A stretch of 64,000 nucleotides of DNA from JAIMBK01 sp040755975 (GCA_040755975.1 JBFLZY010000003.1:1-64000), one strand, 5' to 3'. Shown: positions 30,594 to 40,199, counted from the stretch's first letter. Notes: generated by a model from the letters alone, not told the origin. Numbers and translations are program-made.

Positions 30594-33230
30594 ATGACCG
30601 GTAAGGAGATCAGGGAAAAATTTTTGCAATTTTTCGAGCAACGGGGCCACCGCCGGCTGCCCAGCGCTTCTTTGATTCCCCACAACGATCCGAGCATTCT
30701 CTGGACGGCCGCCGGAATGGTTCCCTTTAAGCCCTATTTTACAGGCGCGGCCAGGCCCGATTTTTTACGCGTGACTACCTGTCAGAAATGCCTGCGCACG
30801 CCCGATATTGAATCGGTGGGGTTGACTTCCCGGCATCACACCTTTTTTGAGATGCTGGGGAATTTTTCCTTCGGGGATTATTTTAAAGAAGAAGCCATTC
30901 CCTGGGCCTGGGAGTTCGTCACCGGTGTTTTAAAATTAGATCCGCAAAAGTTGTGGGTGAGCATTTACCTGGACGACGACGAGGCCTTCGCCATCTGGCA
31001 CCGGAAAGTGGGCGTAAGCGAAAGCCGCATTGTGCGCATGGGGAAAGATACGAACTTCTGGGAAATCGGCGTGGGGCCTTGCGGGCCCTGTTCGGAGATC
31101 TACGTTGACCTGGGCGGGGAGCGCGGCTGCGGCCTGGACACCTGCGGAGTCGGCTGCGATTGCGACCGCTTTTTGGAAATCTGGAATTTGGTTTTTATTC
31201 AGTTCTTCCGTGATGAAGCCGGTAATTACAGTCCTTTGAAGCAAAAAGGGATCGACACGGGGATGGGCTTAGAGCGCGTGGCTTCGGTTCTCCAGAATGT
31301 GCCGACCAATTTCGATACCGACCTTTTTACGGAAATTATGGATTACGCGGCCGGGCTTGCCGGGGTGCGCTACGGCGTCGACCAAAATACGGACCGGGCC
31401 TTGAAAGTGATTGCCGACCACGGCCGGGCCGTTACTTTTGCCGTTGCCGACGGCGCATTGCCTGCCAACGAGGGGCGGGGTTACGTGTTGAGGCGCATCT
31501 TAAGGAGGGCCGTGCGCTTCGGGCGGAAGCTGGGGATTAAGGAGCCCTTCCTGCACCACGTGGCCGCCGCGATCGTCAGCCAGATGGGCGATGTTTACCC
31601 GGAGCTGGCGGCGAATGCGGAGCACGTCTTCCGTATCGTCCGGGCGGAAGAGGCTCGCTTTCTGGAAACGGTCGCCCAGGGAATGGAGATTCTGGAGGAC
31701 ATTTTCGCCCGGGCCGGCCAGACCGGTCGGGCGGTAATCGGGGGCGCCGATGCTTTCCGCCTGTACGATACTTATGGTTTTCCGCTGGAGTTGACCAAAG
31801 AAATAGCTGCGGAAAGGGGCTTGACGGTAGACGAAGAGGGCTTTGCCGCAGCCATGGCGGAGCAGCGGGAACGGGCGCGCAGATACCGGCAGGAAGTGGA
31901 ATATTTATCGGCAGACGCCGCTTTTTATAAGACGGTTCGAGACAAAACCGGCGAGACCGGCTTTGTCGGCTACGATACCCTGGAGGCGAAGGGTCGCGTT
32001 GTTTTCCTCGGCAAGGGCGGCCGCCGGGTGAAAGAGGCGGTGGCCGGGGAGAGGGTGGAGTTTATCTGCGACGTTACCCCCTGCTACGCCGAATCCGGCG
32101 GGCAGGTGGCCGACCACGCGCACGTGCGCGCCCCGGAGGGCGAGCTGGCGGTTGACAACGTCGTTAAGCCCGTCGAAGGGATTTATTTGCACAGCGGCAA
32201 AGTGGCCGCCGGCGTGGTGCGGGAAAATGACGAAGTTTATATCCGGGTGGACGACGGGCGAAGGCGGGCGACCGCCCGCAACCATTCCGCCACGCACCTT
32301 TTGCACAAGGCGTTAAAGGAAGTGCTGGGGGGACACGTAAACCAGGCCGGCTCGCTGGTGGAGCCCGGGCGTCTCCGCTTCGACTTTACCCACCTGGGCG
32401 CCGTGTCGCCCGAGGAATTGCGCCAGGTGGAGCAACTGGTTAACGATGTAGCGTTGGCCAACCTGCCTGTGGAAACATTTTACACTTCCCTGGAACAAGC
32501 CCGGCAAATGGGCGCGGCCGCCCTGTTTGGAGAAAAATACGGGCAGACGGTGCGTGTCGTCAAGATGGGTGACTTCAGCCTGGAGCTTTGCGGCGGCACC
32601 CATGTAAAATCGACGGGCGAAATCGGACTGTTTAAATTGACGGGCGAAAGCAGCATCGGTGCCGGCCTGCGCCGGGTGGAAGCGGTGACCGGACAGGGGG
32701 TGCTGGAATTTTTCAGCACCCGGGAGAGCCAACTTGCCGACATCGCCTCCCTTTTGAAAACAAACCCCGCGGAACTGGTTCCGCGGGTGGAGAGCCTGCT
32801 GGACGAGCTCAAGGAGTTGGAGCGGGAGAACGAGAGCCTGCGCGCCCGGCTGAACCGTTATGAAGTGCGGTTTTTGCTCAACCAGGTGAGGGATTTAAAC
32901 GGAATTAAGTTCCTGGCCGCCCGCACCGAAACCTCCGACATGGACGGCTTACGAGCGATGGTGGATTTGTTGCGGGAGGAGATCAGTTCCGGGGTGATTG
33001 TTTTGGGGAGCAAAGTGAACGACCGGGTGAACCTGGTGGCGGCGGTGACCAGGGACCTGCTTCCCCAAGGTTTGCACGCCGGCAAGTTGATCAAGGAGAT
33101 CGCCGCCATTGTAGGCGGGGGCGGCGGGGGCAGGCCGGAAATGGCCCAGGCCGGGGGCAAGAATGCCGCGCGCCTGCAGGAAGCCCTGGAGAAGGCTTAC
33201 GCAGTGGTGGAAAAGCAATTGATCCGGTAG
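30594..33230 (+). CDS. alaS: Alanyl-tRNA synthetase
   Basis: The ATG at 30594 follows TTTGGAGGG and gives the canonical start MTGKEIREKFLQFFEQRGH, 878 residues. Class II aminoacylation domain (about 1-440), editing domain with the zinc/active-site motifs NHSATHLLH and CGGTHV, then a coiled-coil and the C-Ala domain ending in GGGGGGRPEMAQAGGK. It charges tRNA-Ala. ireB, an aldo/keto reductase, ruvX and a DUF1292 gene follow, an order common in Firmicutes apart from the inserted reductase. Confidence 0.97.
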   Translation: MTGKEIREKFLQFFEQRGHRRLPSASLIPHNDPSILWTAAGMVPFKPYFTGAARPDFLRVTTCQKCLRTPDIESVGLTSRHHTFFEMLGNFSFGDYFKEEAIPWAWEFVTGVLKLDPQKLWVSIYLDDDEAFAIWHRKVGVSESRIVRMGKDTNFWEIGVGPCGPCSEIYVDLGGERGCGLDTCGVGCDCDRFLEIWNLVFIQFFRDEAGNYSPLKQKGIDTGMGLERVASVLQNVPTNFDTDLFTEIMDYAAGLAGVRYGVDQNTDRALKVIADHGRAVTFAVADGALPANEGRGYVLRRILRRAVRFGRKLGIKEPFLHHVAAAIVSQMGDVYPELAANAEHVFRIVRAEEARFLETVAQGMEILEDIFARAGQTGRAVIGGADAFRLYDTYGFPLELTKEIAAERGLTVDEEGFAAAMAEQRERARRYRQEVEYLSADAAFYKTVRDKTGETGFVGYDTLEAKGRVVFLGKGGRRVKEAVAGERVEFICDVTPCYAESGGQVADHAHVRAPEGELAVDNVVKPVEGIYLHSGKVAAGVVRENDEVYIRVDDGRRRATARNHSATHLLHKALKEVLGGHVNQAGSLVEPGRLRFDFTHLGAVSPEELRQVEQLVNDVALANLPVETFYTSLEQARQMGAAALFGEKYGQTVRVVKMGDFSLELCGGTHVKSTGEIGLFKLTGESSIGAGLRRVEAVTGQGVLEFFSTRESQLADIASLLKTNPAELVPRVESLLDELKELERENESLRARLNRYEVRFLLNQVRDLNGIKFLAARTETSDMDGLRAMVDLLREEISSGVIVLGSKVNDRVNLVAAVTRDLLPQGLHAGKLIKEIAAIVGGGGGGRPEMAQAGGKNAARLQEALEKAYAVVEKQLIR

Positions 33231-33348
33231 ATGTTGCGGTGAATATAGGCATTGTTTGTTGTGGCCGCAAACTTTGCTGAATTCTCCTTAAACTGGGGGT
33301 TATCGGGAGAGCGCCGGAAGAGCCTGTTTGTAGTAAGGGGGTATCGGG

Positions 33349-33639
33349 GTGGAAAATAAGGGTTTCGACCAGACGGTCATGTTCAAAAGAAAGGGAGAGG
33401 AAGCAAACAGCGTCCGGGAAATCTTGTTAACGGTCTACGCTGCGCTTGCGGAAAGGGGCTATAACCCCATCAATCAGCTTGTCGGTTACCTCCTGTCCGG
33501 CGATCCGGCCTATATTACCAGTCACAATAACGCGCGCAACCTGATCAGGCGCATCGAGCGCGACGAACTATTGGAGGAACTGGTGAAGAATTATCTGGAA
33601 GGTACAAAGGCAAAAAGGCAAAAAGACACAGAGGGATAA
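33349..33639 (+). CDS. ireB: IreB family regulatory protein (UPF0297)
   Basis: GTG start behind AAGGGGGTATCGGG. 96 residues with the family core (NPINQLVGYLLSGDPAYITS, then HNNARNLIRRIERDELLEEL). In Enterococcus IreB is a substrate of the PASTA kinase IreK and affects cephalosporin resistance; elsewhere it is a conserved companion of alaS and ruvX. The last ten residues (KAKRQKDTEG) are encoded by the purine repeat that starts before the stop codon, an unusual C-terminal addition. Confidence 0.93.
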   Translation: MENKGFDQTVMFKRKGEEANSVREILLTVYAALAERGYNPINQLVGYLLSGDPAYITSHNNARNLIRRIERDELLEELVKNYLEGTKAKRQKDTEG

Positions 33640-33692
33640 AGAGGAAGGTCCGGAGGCGCAGAGGTATAGAGGGCTGAAGTTGAAGGGACAAA
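33600..33692 (+). repeat. Purine-rich AAAGGCA repeat overlapping the end of ireB
   Basis: Units ACAAAGGCA, AAAAGGCA, AAAAGACAC, AGAGG..., CGGAGGCGC and AGAGGTATAGAGG run across the ireB stop codon. It belongs to the same family as the copies at 29833, 34689, 35592, 46045 and 49449. Confidence 0.6.
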
Positions 33693-33741
33693 AGCACCCT
33701 GCCTGTGGTCTCTTGGACCTGACTTGAAAGGTAAAAGCCTC

Positions 33742-34689
33742 ATGGAGTACCGTGTACTGGGGAGAACGGGTCTTGTGGTTTCCCGGCTTTGTTTTGGCGC
33801 CCTGACCATCGGTCCGCTCCAGGCCGATTTACCTGTTGCACAGGGGGCAAAAGTAATCCGGCACGCGTTGGAAGCCGGAGTTAATTTTATTGACACGGCG
33901 GAACTTTACGGGACGTACGCGCATATCAAAGAAGGCATAAAAGGCTTTTGCGGGCCGGTGGTGATCGCCTCGCGCTCATTTGCCAGCACCCGCGCCGGCA
34001 TGCGTGAAAGCGTTGAGCTGGCGCTGCGATCCCTGCAGAGGGATTGCATCGATATTTTTTTGCTGCACGAGCAAGAATCTTTTTTTACCATTAAAGGCCA
34101 CTGGGAGGCCGTCGAATACCTGGTCAGGGTGAAAGAAGAAGGGCTGGTCCGGGCAATCGGGATCTCCACCCACTGTGTGGAGGCCGTCCGGGCGGCCGCC
34201 TTGATTCCCGAGTTTGACGTGGTGCAGCCGATCGTGAACCTGGCGGGAATAGGCATTAAGGGCGGCGGGCGCGAAGAAATGCTGGCGGCAATCCGGGAAG
34301 CCGCTGCTTTAGGCAAGGGTCTTTACGGGATGAAGGCCCTCGGCGGCGGGAATCTTTTGGATCAGGTCGCCGAAGCCTTAAATTTTGCGCTGGACATTTC
34401 CGATTTGGCGGCAATCGCCGTCGGGATGGCGACTCCGGCGGAAGTCGATTATAACGTGGCCTTCTTCCGCCACCGGCGGGTACCGGATGAAATTCGCCGG
34501 GAGGTCGGTAAAAGGAAGCGCGCCCTGCTTATTGAAGACTGGTGCGCGGGGTGCGGACGGTGCGTGGAACGATGCACCGCCGGGGCGCTTTCCCTGGTGA
34601 ACGGTAAAGCGGCGGTTAATCCTGAACAATGCCGTTTATGCGGGTACTGCGGGAGCGCCTGCCCGGAGTTTTGCATAAAAATTATATAA
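33742..34689 (+). CDS. Aldo/keto reductase with C-terminal 2x[4Fe-4S] ferredoxin domain
   Basis: The ATG at 33742 is chosen over a TTG at 33724, because GAAAGG lies between them. 315 residues. The barrel keeps FIDTAELYG (Asp, Tyr) and LLHEQE (His) of the aldo/keto reductase tetrad, but the catalytic lysine position reads IASRS instead of IATKS. The last 55 residues carry CAGCGRCVERC and CRLCGYCGSACPEFC for two [4Fe-4S] clusters, so electrons may come from or go to ferredoxin rather than NADPH alone. The physiological substrate is unknown. Confidence 0.88.
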   Translation: MEYRVLGRTGLVVSRLCFGALTIGPLQADLPVAQGAKVIRHALEAGVNFIDTAELYGTYAHIKEGIKGFCGPVVIASRSFASTRAGMRESVELALRSLQRDCIDIFLLHEQESFFTIKGHWEAVEYLVRVKEEGLVRAIGISTHCVEAVRAAALIPEFDVVQPIVNLAGIGIKGGGREEMLAAIREAAALGKGLYGMKALGGGNLLDQVAEALNFALDISDLAAIAVGMATPAEVDYNVAFFRHRRVPDEIRREVGKRKRALLIEDWCAGCGRCVERCTAGALSLVNGKAAVNPEQCRLCGYCGSACPEFCIKII

Positions 34690-34725
34690 GGCACAAAGGC
34701 ACAAAGGTGCAGAGGCGCAAAGTTA
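34689..34725 (+). repeat. Purine-rich AAAGGCAC repeat after the reductase gene
   Basis: Starts on the last base of the stop codon: AGGCACAAAGGCACAAAGG, then TGCAGAGGCGCAAAG. No complementary arm is present here. Confidence 0.65.
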
Positions 34726-34753
34726 AGAATAAACATTTTCAAAGAAGTAGATT

Positions 34754-35203
34754 ATGCGTATATTAGGTCTTGATTTAGGGGATAAAACTATTGGAGTGGC
34801 GGTAAGCGATCCCTCGGGATTGATTGCCCAAGGTGTTGCGGTGATCAGGCGTCGGGATGAAGCAGGCGACCTGAAAAAAATAAAGGAGTTGCTCCGGAAA
34901 TATTCGGCGCGCTTAATCGTGGTCGGATTGCCCCGGAATATGAACGGCACGCTGGGCGAACAGGGGCAAAAAGCGGTGGCCTTTGCGGAAAAGCTGAAAA
35001 GGGCCACCGGCCTGCCCGTGCAGACCTGGGACGAAAGGCTGACTACCCTGGCTGCGGAAAAAGTATTAATCAGCGCCGACCTGACCCGTGCCCGGCGTAA
35101 AAAAGTGATCGATAAAATTGCCGCTGCTCTCATCCTGCAAAATTTCCTGGATGCAAAAGAGGTAAAGAACATTGACAAAGGTGGGCCGGTTAAGTTAGAA
35201 TAG
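34754..35203 (+). CDS. ruvX: RuvX/YqgF family RNase H-fold nuclease
   Basis: ATG start, 149 residues. The RNase H-like fold is marked by MRILGLDLGDKTIGVAVSD (catalytic Asp) and VVGLPRNMNGTLGEQG, with DERLTT near the end. The family takes part in 16S rRNA 5' end maturation and has been proposed as a Holliday junction resolvase. DUF1292 follows, as in many Firmicutes. Confidence 0.94.
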   Translation: MRILGLDLGDKTIGVAVSDPSGLIAQGVAVIRRRDEAGDLKKIKELLRKYSARLIVVGLPRNMNGTLGEQGQKAVAFAEKLKRATGLPVQTWDERLTTLAAEKVLISADLTRARRKKVIDKIAAALILQNFLDAKEVKNIDKGGPVKLE

Positions 35204-35230
35204 GCACATCCTGAGAAAAGGGGTGATCGG

Positions 35231-35530
35231 ATGTCCAGACACAACCACGGGGACGAGCTTGAGGATACGACGGATGTTTTAACGTTGATTGACGAAGACG
35301 GAGAAGAACAGGACTTTGCCATCCTCGACATAGTCGAACTGGAAGGTTCCCGTTACGCCATCCTGCTCCCGTTGGACGAAGAAGGAGAAGAGGAAGATGA
35401 GGGGGAGGCCATCATCCTTAAGTATGCCACGGATGAAGAAGGCAATGAAATACTGGTTGACATCGAGGATGATGAAGAATGGGAGCGGGTAGCCGACGCC
35501 TGGGAGGAAATGATCATCGAAGAAAAGTAG
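35231..35530 (+). CDS. DUF1292 acidic protein
   Basis: ATG start behind AAAAGGGGTGATC, 99 residues, extremely acidic (EEGEEEDEGEA). The opening segment DVLTLIDEDGEEQDFAILDI is the DUF1292 signature. This small protein is conserved behind ruvX in Firmicutes; its role is unknown. A terminator follows 15 bases later. Confidence 0.9.
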   Translation: MSRHNHGDELEDTTDVLTLIDEDGEEQDFAILDIVELEGSRYAILLPLDEEGEEEDEGEAIILKYATDEEGNEILVDIEDDEEWERVADAWEEMIIEEK

Positions 35531-35545
35531 AGCCTGGTAAGGATA

Positions 35546-35588
35546 GAAAAGCTGGTGACGGGAGAACCTGGGCACACCGGCTTTTTTA
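35546..35588 (+). terminator. Rho-independent terminator after the alaS cluster
   Basis: AAAAGCTGGTG pairs with CACCGGCTTTTTT (one G-T pair) around an approximately 16-base loop, ending in a T-run. Confidence 0.8.
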
Positions 35589-35591
35589 TTA

Positions 35592-35697
35592 GGAAAGGCA
35601 CGGAGGTACAAAGGCCCAGAGGGGCAAAATAAGGTTACAAACATTGGACCGATCAATATAAATTTTGTGCCTTTGGGCGGGCGCAACTTTAGGCCTG
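35592..35697 (+). repeat. Purine-rich AAAGGCAC repeat with complementary arm
   Basis: The rising arm is AAAGGCACGGAGGTACAAAG, then GCCCAGAGGGGC. The falling arm near 35660-35695 is TTTTGTGCCTTTGGGCGGGC and AGGCCTGG. As at 29833 the two arms can pair over about 40 intervening bases. It lies between the terminator and vanW. Confidence 0.6.
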
Positions 35698-35716
35698 GCA
35701 ATTAGAGGGAAGGACT

Positions 35717-37231
35717 ATGCAGCCGCGGTATTTAATTCCCATTTTAGTCGCCGGGATATTGCTCGGGGCAACGGCTGTCCTGGGCGCTACTTTTTTGTGG
35801 TCCGGGCGCGACAAAGTGATTGAAGGCGTTAAGACCCGGGGAGTAGAATTACAGGGTTTGGCTAAGGACGACGGAATAAAAGCGCTCAAAGAATTAGAAA
35901 AAGAGATCCTGGCCCACCCGGTGATTTGCCAGTACCAGGACAAAACCTGGGAACTGTCCTTAAAAGATGTCGATTTCAACCTGGATGCCGCGGCCATGAT
36001 GGACACTGCCTTGCGCTTGGGCAAAGCGGGTTCGTTTTTCCAGCAGTGGCAACAAAGGAGTCAGATCAGGCAACAGGGTTACGAACTCCCGCTGATGATC
36101 GACTTAAATAAAAAGAAATTCGCGCAAAAAATTATGGATTTTACAGCCGGGCTGGGTTATCCTCCCGAAGACGCTTCCTTTAGGATTACCGAAGACGATC
36201 GCGTCGCGGTTGTCCCCGGCAAAGACGGGCTGCAGGTGGATGTGGAGGGCGCCTACCGGCAGCTCCTGGATAATCTGGGGAAGGGGCAGGCCGGACCCCG
36301 GATCCAGTTAAATCTGATCCGGGTAAAACCCCGCCGGACCACCGAAGCGGTAGCTGCGATGGGCTTAAAAGGCTTGCTTTCTTCCTATACCACTGTTTTT
36401 GATTCCGCGAACGTGGGCAGAGCCTATAACATCCGGGTCGCGGCCGCCGCCTTGGACGGTTTGCTGGTGCCTCCGGGGCAAGAGGCTTCCTTTAACGCGG
36501 TGGTGGGGCCGCGCAGTTCCGACGCCGGCTATAAAAATGCCCAGGTAATCATCAACAATGAATACGTGGAGGGGATCGGAGGAGGCGTCTGCCAGGTAAG
36601 CAGCACTCTTTATAACGCTATTTTGCTGGCCAATTTAGAAATCCTGGACCGGACGAACCACTCCCTGCCGGTGCCCTACGTTCCCATCGGCAGGGACGCC
36701 ACCGTGGTTTACGGGGCCATCGATTTAAAGTTCAGGAACAACACGGAAAGCTACATCTACATCCGGTCAGCGGTGAAGGGTAGACAGCTTACCTTTAAAG
36801 TTTACGGAAATACGGATTATAAAGTGCCCGTCACCATTCGCACGAAGATTATCAAGGAGACGGAGCCGAAGACCATTTACCAGAAAGACCCCTATCTGAA
36901 AAAAGGGGAGCAGGTCGTGAAACAGGAAGGGTCGAAGGGGTACCAGGTGATTGCCGAGCGGGTTACCTGGGAAAACGGACAGCCTCAAATGGAAGTGCTG
37001 CCCCAAAGCGCATACCAGCCGGTGGATAAAATTATCGTCCTGGGCACCAAGGAAGAAAAGGAGGTACCGGTATTTTTGCCCCCCGGAGTAAGCGAAAAAC
37101 AACCTCCGGTTATTCCCCCCGCCGGGAAGAGGGAAAACGGCCAGCAGCAACCGGTAGAAAAGGATCAGGTGAAAAAGGAGACAAGTGCCGGGGAGGCTCA
37201 AAACGGCCCCCCGGGGGTGAATGTACAGTGA
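35717..37231 (+). CDS. VanW-family cell-wall protein with peptidoglycan-binding and G5-like domains
   Basis: ATG start behind GAGGGAAGG, 504 residues. The protein has an N-terminal membrane anchor (LIPILVAGILLGATAVLGAT), two peptidoglycan-binding-4 type repeats, then the VanW core with GIGGGVCQVSSTLYNA and its conserved Cys. A G5-like domain follows (KIIKETEPKTIYQKDP) and a Pro/Lys-rich tail. VanW-type proteins sit on the outer face of the membrane in many spore formers; the exact reaction is not established. mltG follows 83 bases later. Confidence 0.9.
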   Translation: MQPRYLIPILVAGILLGATAVLGATFLWSGRDKVIEGVKTRGVELQGLAKDDGIKALKELEKEILAHPVICQYQDKTWELSLKDVDFNLDAAAMMDTALRLGKAGSFFQQWQQRSQIRQQGYELPLMIDLNKKKFAQKIMDFTAGLGYPPEDASFRITEDDRVAVVPGKDGLQVDVEGAYRQLLDNLGKGQAGPRIQLNLIRVKPRRTTEAVAAMGLKGLLSSYTTVFDSANVGRAYNIRVAAAALDGLLVPPGQEASFNAVVGPRSSDAGYKNAQVIINNEYVEGIGGGVCQVSSTLYNAILLANLEILDRTNHSLPVPYVPIGRDATVVYGAIDLKFRNNTESYIYIRSAVKGRQLTFKVYGNTDYKVPVTIRTKIIKETEPKTIYQKDPYLKKGEQVVKQEGSKGYQVIAERVTWENGQPQMEVLPQSAYQPVDKIIVLGTKEEKEVPVFLPPGVSEKQPPVIPPAGKRENGQQQPVEKDQVKKETSAGEAQNGPPGVNVQ

Positions 37232-37314
37232 AACCATTACCATGCCGTATTTGCAGTGCCGTTTGAGGTGCTGAATAATTCCAACGTCTGAATTGCCGGG
37301 TGAGGTTAGTGAAA

Positions 37315-38316
37315 ATGAAGTATTTACTTTTCACGCTGCCGGTGCTGATTTTGCTGTTGGGCATAGCCATTTTCTCCTCTTTTTTTAAGCCTTTAAAACC
37401 TGCCGGGGAAAACGGGACGATTACCGTAATCATCCCCGAAGATGTTTCCAGCAGGGAAGTAAGTAAAATTTTATACGAAAAAAAGCTGATTAAGAGCCCG
37501 TTCATTTTCAACCTGTACACCCGCTTTAAGGGACTTGACGCCCGGCTTAAGGCCGGAAATTATGAGTTTTTGCCACCCCTTTCCCTGCGGGAAATCGTTG
37601 ACCAGTTAATTAAAGGACAGCCGGAGATTGTGAAAGTAACCGTCCCGGAAGGGTTGACGATCCGTCAGATCGCCGAACTCCTTGCGGAAAAAGGGTTGGT
37701 TGAGCAAGAGTACTTTTTAAAAGAGGCCGCCCAGGGAATTTTCGATTATCCTTTCCTGGCGGATTTGCCGGGCGGGCCGGAGCGGCTGGAGGGATATCTT
37801 TTTCCGGATACCTATCATCTCAGCAAGAATATTTCCGCGCACGATATAATTGACCTCATGCTCAAGCGTTTTTCCCGGGAGGTTGAGTCTTTGGGTTACG
37901 AGCGGCGGGCCCATCAGGCGGGCCTGACGCTCCGCGAGGCGCTGATTATTGCTTCCCTGGTCGAAAAGGAGGCGAAAGTTGACCAGGAGCGTCCGGTGAT
38001 TGCCGGGGTCATTTTAAACCGCCTGCGAAAGGGGATGCCCCTGCAGATCGACGCCACGGTGCAGTACGCTTTAGGGGGAAATTACCGGCCCAGGCTGTAT
38101 TACAAAGATCTGGAAGTAGATTCGCCATATAACACTTACAAAATTACCGGGCTGCCCCCTTCTCCCATCGCTTCCCCGGGGAGGGCCTCCCTGCTGGCGG
38201 TGGTCGACGCGGACAGCACCGATTACTTGTATTACGTGGCCAGACCTGACGGGACGCACGCTTTTGCCAGAACGCTAGCCGAACATAACGCCAACAAGCG
38301 CAGGTACCAGCAGTAG
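37315..38316 (+). CDS. mltG: Endolytic murein transglycosylase MltG
   Basis: The ATG at 37315 has GAGGT 8 bases upstream; in-frame GTGs at 37300 and 37309 overlap that site. 333 residues with an N-terminal membrane helix, a LysM-like region and the YceG domain. The catalytic Glu is E159 in LEGYLFPDTY, with IASLVEKEA nearby. It cuts nascent glycan strands at the membrane and sets glycan length together with penicillin-binding proteins; a transpeptidase gene follows. Confidence 0.95.
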   Translation: MKYLLFTLPVLILLLGIAIFSSFFKPLKPAGENGTITVIIPEDVSSREVSKILYEKKLIKSPFIFNLYTRFKGLDARLKAGNYEFLPPLSLREIVDQLIKGQPEIVKVTVPEGLTIRQIAELLAEKGLVEQEYFLKEAAQGIFDYPFLADLPGGPERLEGYLFPDTYHLSKNISAHDIIDLMLKRFSREVESLGYERRAHQAGLTLREALIIASLVEKEAKVDQERPVIAGVILNRLRKGMPLQIDATVQYALGGNYRPRLYYKDLEVDSPYNTYKITGLPPSPIASPGRASLLAVVDADSTDYLYYVARPDGTHAFARTLAEHNANKRRYQQ

Positions 38317-38439
38317 ATCCCGGTGAGTAAAGTGTTCGAAGGAGCACAAACACAGCCTGACACTCATTTGCAGTGATTGCCGGGCGGCATGTTGCTTGTA
38401 GATGTATAGGCAAAGGCTTTTTCCGGCAATTCTGATCGT

Positions 38440-40155
38440 ATGGAACTTTTGCCCAAAAATCGCCTGGTGCAAGCCTTTTACGTTCTTTTCTTTCTTTTTT
38501 TCGTCCTGGTTGCGCACCTGGGCTATATCCAGCTGGCCAAAGGGGAGTATTACGCGCTCTGCGCGCTGGAACGGGAAACGGTAACCGTGCCCCTGGAAGA
38601 CTTCCCGCGGGGCGAGATTTTAGATCGCCACCTGCGCCCTCTGACCCAGAGCTATTGGTCAAACCGCGTGGTGGTGTTTCCGCAGGCCATTAGCGACCCG
38701 GAGCTTATTGCCGGAGAACTGGCGGAAATTTTGGGGGGTAGTGAGCACGAACTTCTCGCCGCACTGAAAAAACCACAGGCCTTGCCCGATCGAATTTCGC
38801 CCCGGCAGGCCCGGCTTATCCAGGAAAAGAACTGGCCCGGCGTGCTGGTTGCGCCCGTGCGCGTCCGTTACGGGCCGGACCCGTTGGCTGCCCAGGTTGT
38901 AGGCTATTTAGGCCGGGCCAGCCTAACCGGACAGGCGTCTTCGCCCAGGTTCGGGGATTGGGTCGGGAGAACGGGTTTGGAGCGTTTTTACGATCACGAT
39001 TTGGCTGCCGGCCGGCCGCGGAGTTACGCCCGGCTTTACACGGACGCCTGCGGGCAATGGTTAAAGGGCCTGGGCGTCGAGGTAAATTTAACGGGTCCCG
39101 ATCCCGAAAGACAAGATGTCGTTACTACCCTGGACGCCGATATCCAACGGATTGTCGAAAAGGTCATGGACGAGCAAATCAAAAACGGCGCGGTCGTGGT
39201 TATGGATGCCCGCAGCGGGGATATTTTGGCCATGGCCAGCCGCCCCAAATTCAACCCCGATCCCCGGCGAATCGGGCGGTACCTGGAAGGAGAGCCGGAG
39301 GCGCTTCTGGATCAGGGCGTATGCTTGTTTGCCCCCGGCTCCCTTTTCAAGGTGGTGGTCGCCGCCGCGGCCCTGGCGGAAGGCGTGGTCACGCCCGAAA
39401 CCACCTTCACCTGCCGGGGGGAAAGGGACCGGCCCGTGCGCTGCTGGTCTGAACGCGGGCACGGGGCGGTGAGTTTTCAGGAGGCTTTTGCGCAGTCCTG
39501 CAATCCCGTTTTTGCCAAGGTAGCCCTGGCGCTGGGAGCCGAAAAAATAATCTCCTACGCCCGCCTGTTCGGCCTGGATAACCAGCGGGTCGCCGGGTAT
39601 CCCGTTCCTTTTGACCGGCGGCAGAATTTAGCCTTAATTGCTGCGCCGGACAACCTGGTGAACAGCAGTTTGGGCCAGGGGCCCGTCCTGGCCACACCGG
39701 TGCAGATTGCCGCCATGATGAACACGATTGTTAACGACGGGAAGTACCTTGCGCCGCGGCTGGTGAAGGAACTACGCACGGAAGACGGGAAGGTTGCGCG
39801 GGTCATTTCCCCCGAGCCGGGACATCAGGCTATTCCCCCGGAAGTGGCGCGGCAGCTCCAAAAAATGCTGGCCGTGGTCACTACGGAAGGCATCGGTAAA
39901 AAAGCCCATTTACCCGGCTGGAAAAGCGCGGGCAAAACCGGCTCCGCCCAGGTCGGCAACGCTTCGGTAAATGCCTGGTTTTGCGGCTACGCCCCGCTGG
40001 CCAATCCCGAATACGTGGTCGCCATTTTAGTCAAGAACGGCGCCAGCGGAAGCCAGACGGCCGCGCCCCTTTTTAGAATGATCATGGAGCAGTTGCTGAA
40101 AAAATTTTTTATAAAAAATTATGCTAATAGTATTTACAGCGATAAAATTATATAG
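38440..40155 (+). CDS. Penicillin-binding transpeptidase (class B, PBP2/FtsI-like)
   Basis: ATG start, 571 residues, weak ribosome site. A single membrane helix (FYVLFFLFFVLVAHLGYIQL), a dimerisation domain, then the transpeptidase domain with S301-LFK, S353-C-N and K499-T-G. It crosslinks peptidoglycan. The SxN motif reads SCN, common in sporulation and spore-cortex type PBPs, and the linker between domains is short. Its placement after mltG fits a cell-wall role; I cannot assign SpoVD, PbpA or similar. Confidence 0.9.
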   Translation: MELLPKNRLVQAFYVLFFLFFVLVAHLGYIQLAKGEYYALCALERETVTVPLEDFPRGEILDRHLRPLTQSYWSNRVVVFPQAISDPELIAGELAEILGGSEHELLAALKKPQALPDRISPRQARLIQEKNWPGVLVAPVRVRYGPDPLAAQVVGYLGRASLTGQASSPRFGDWVGRTGLERFYDHDLAAGRPRSYARLYTDACGQWLKGLGVEVNLTGPDPERQDVVTTLDADIQRIVEKVMDEQIKNGAVVVMDARSGDILAMASRPKFNPDPRRIGRYLEGEPEALLDQGVCLFAPGSLFKVVVAAAALAEGVVTPETTFTCRGERDRPVRCWSERGHGAVSFQEAFAQSCNPVFAKVALALGAEKIISYARLFGLDNQRVAGYPVPFDRRQNLALIAAPDNLVNSSLGQGPVLATPVQIAAMMNTIVNDGKYLAPRLVKELRTEDGKVARVISPEPGHQAIPPEVARQLQKMLAVVTTEGIGKKAHLPGWKSAGKTGSAQVGNASVNAWFCGYAPLANPEYVVAILVKNGASGSQTAAPLFRMIMEQLLKKFFIKNYANSIYSDKII

Positions 40156-40199
40156 TATAATAGTAAAAAAATTATCCTGAGGACGTTTGAGGGGTGATC

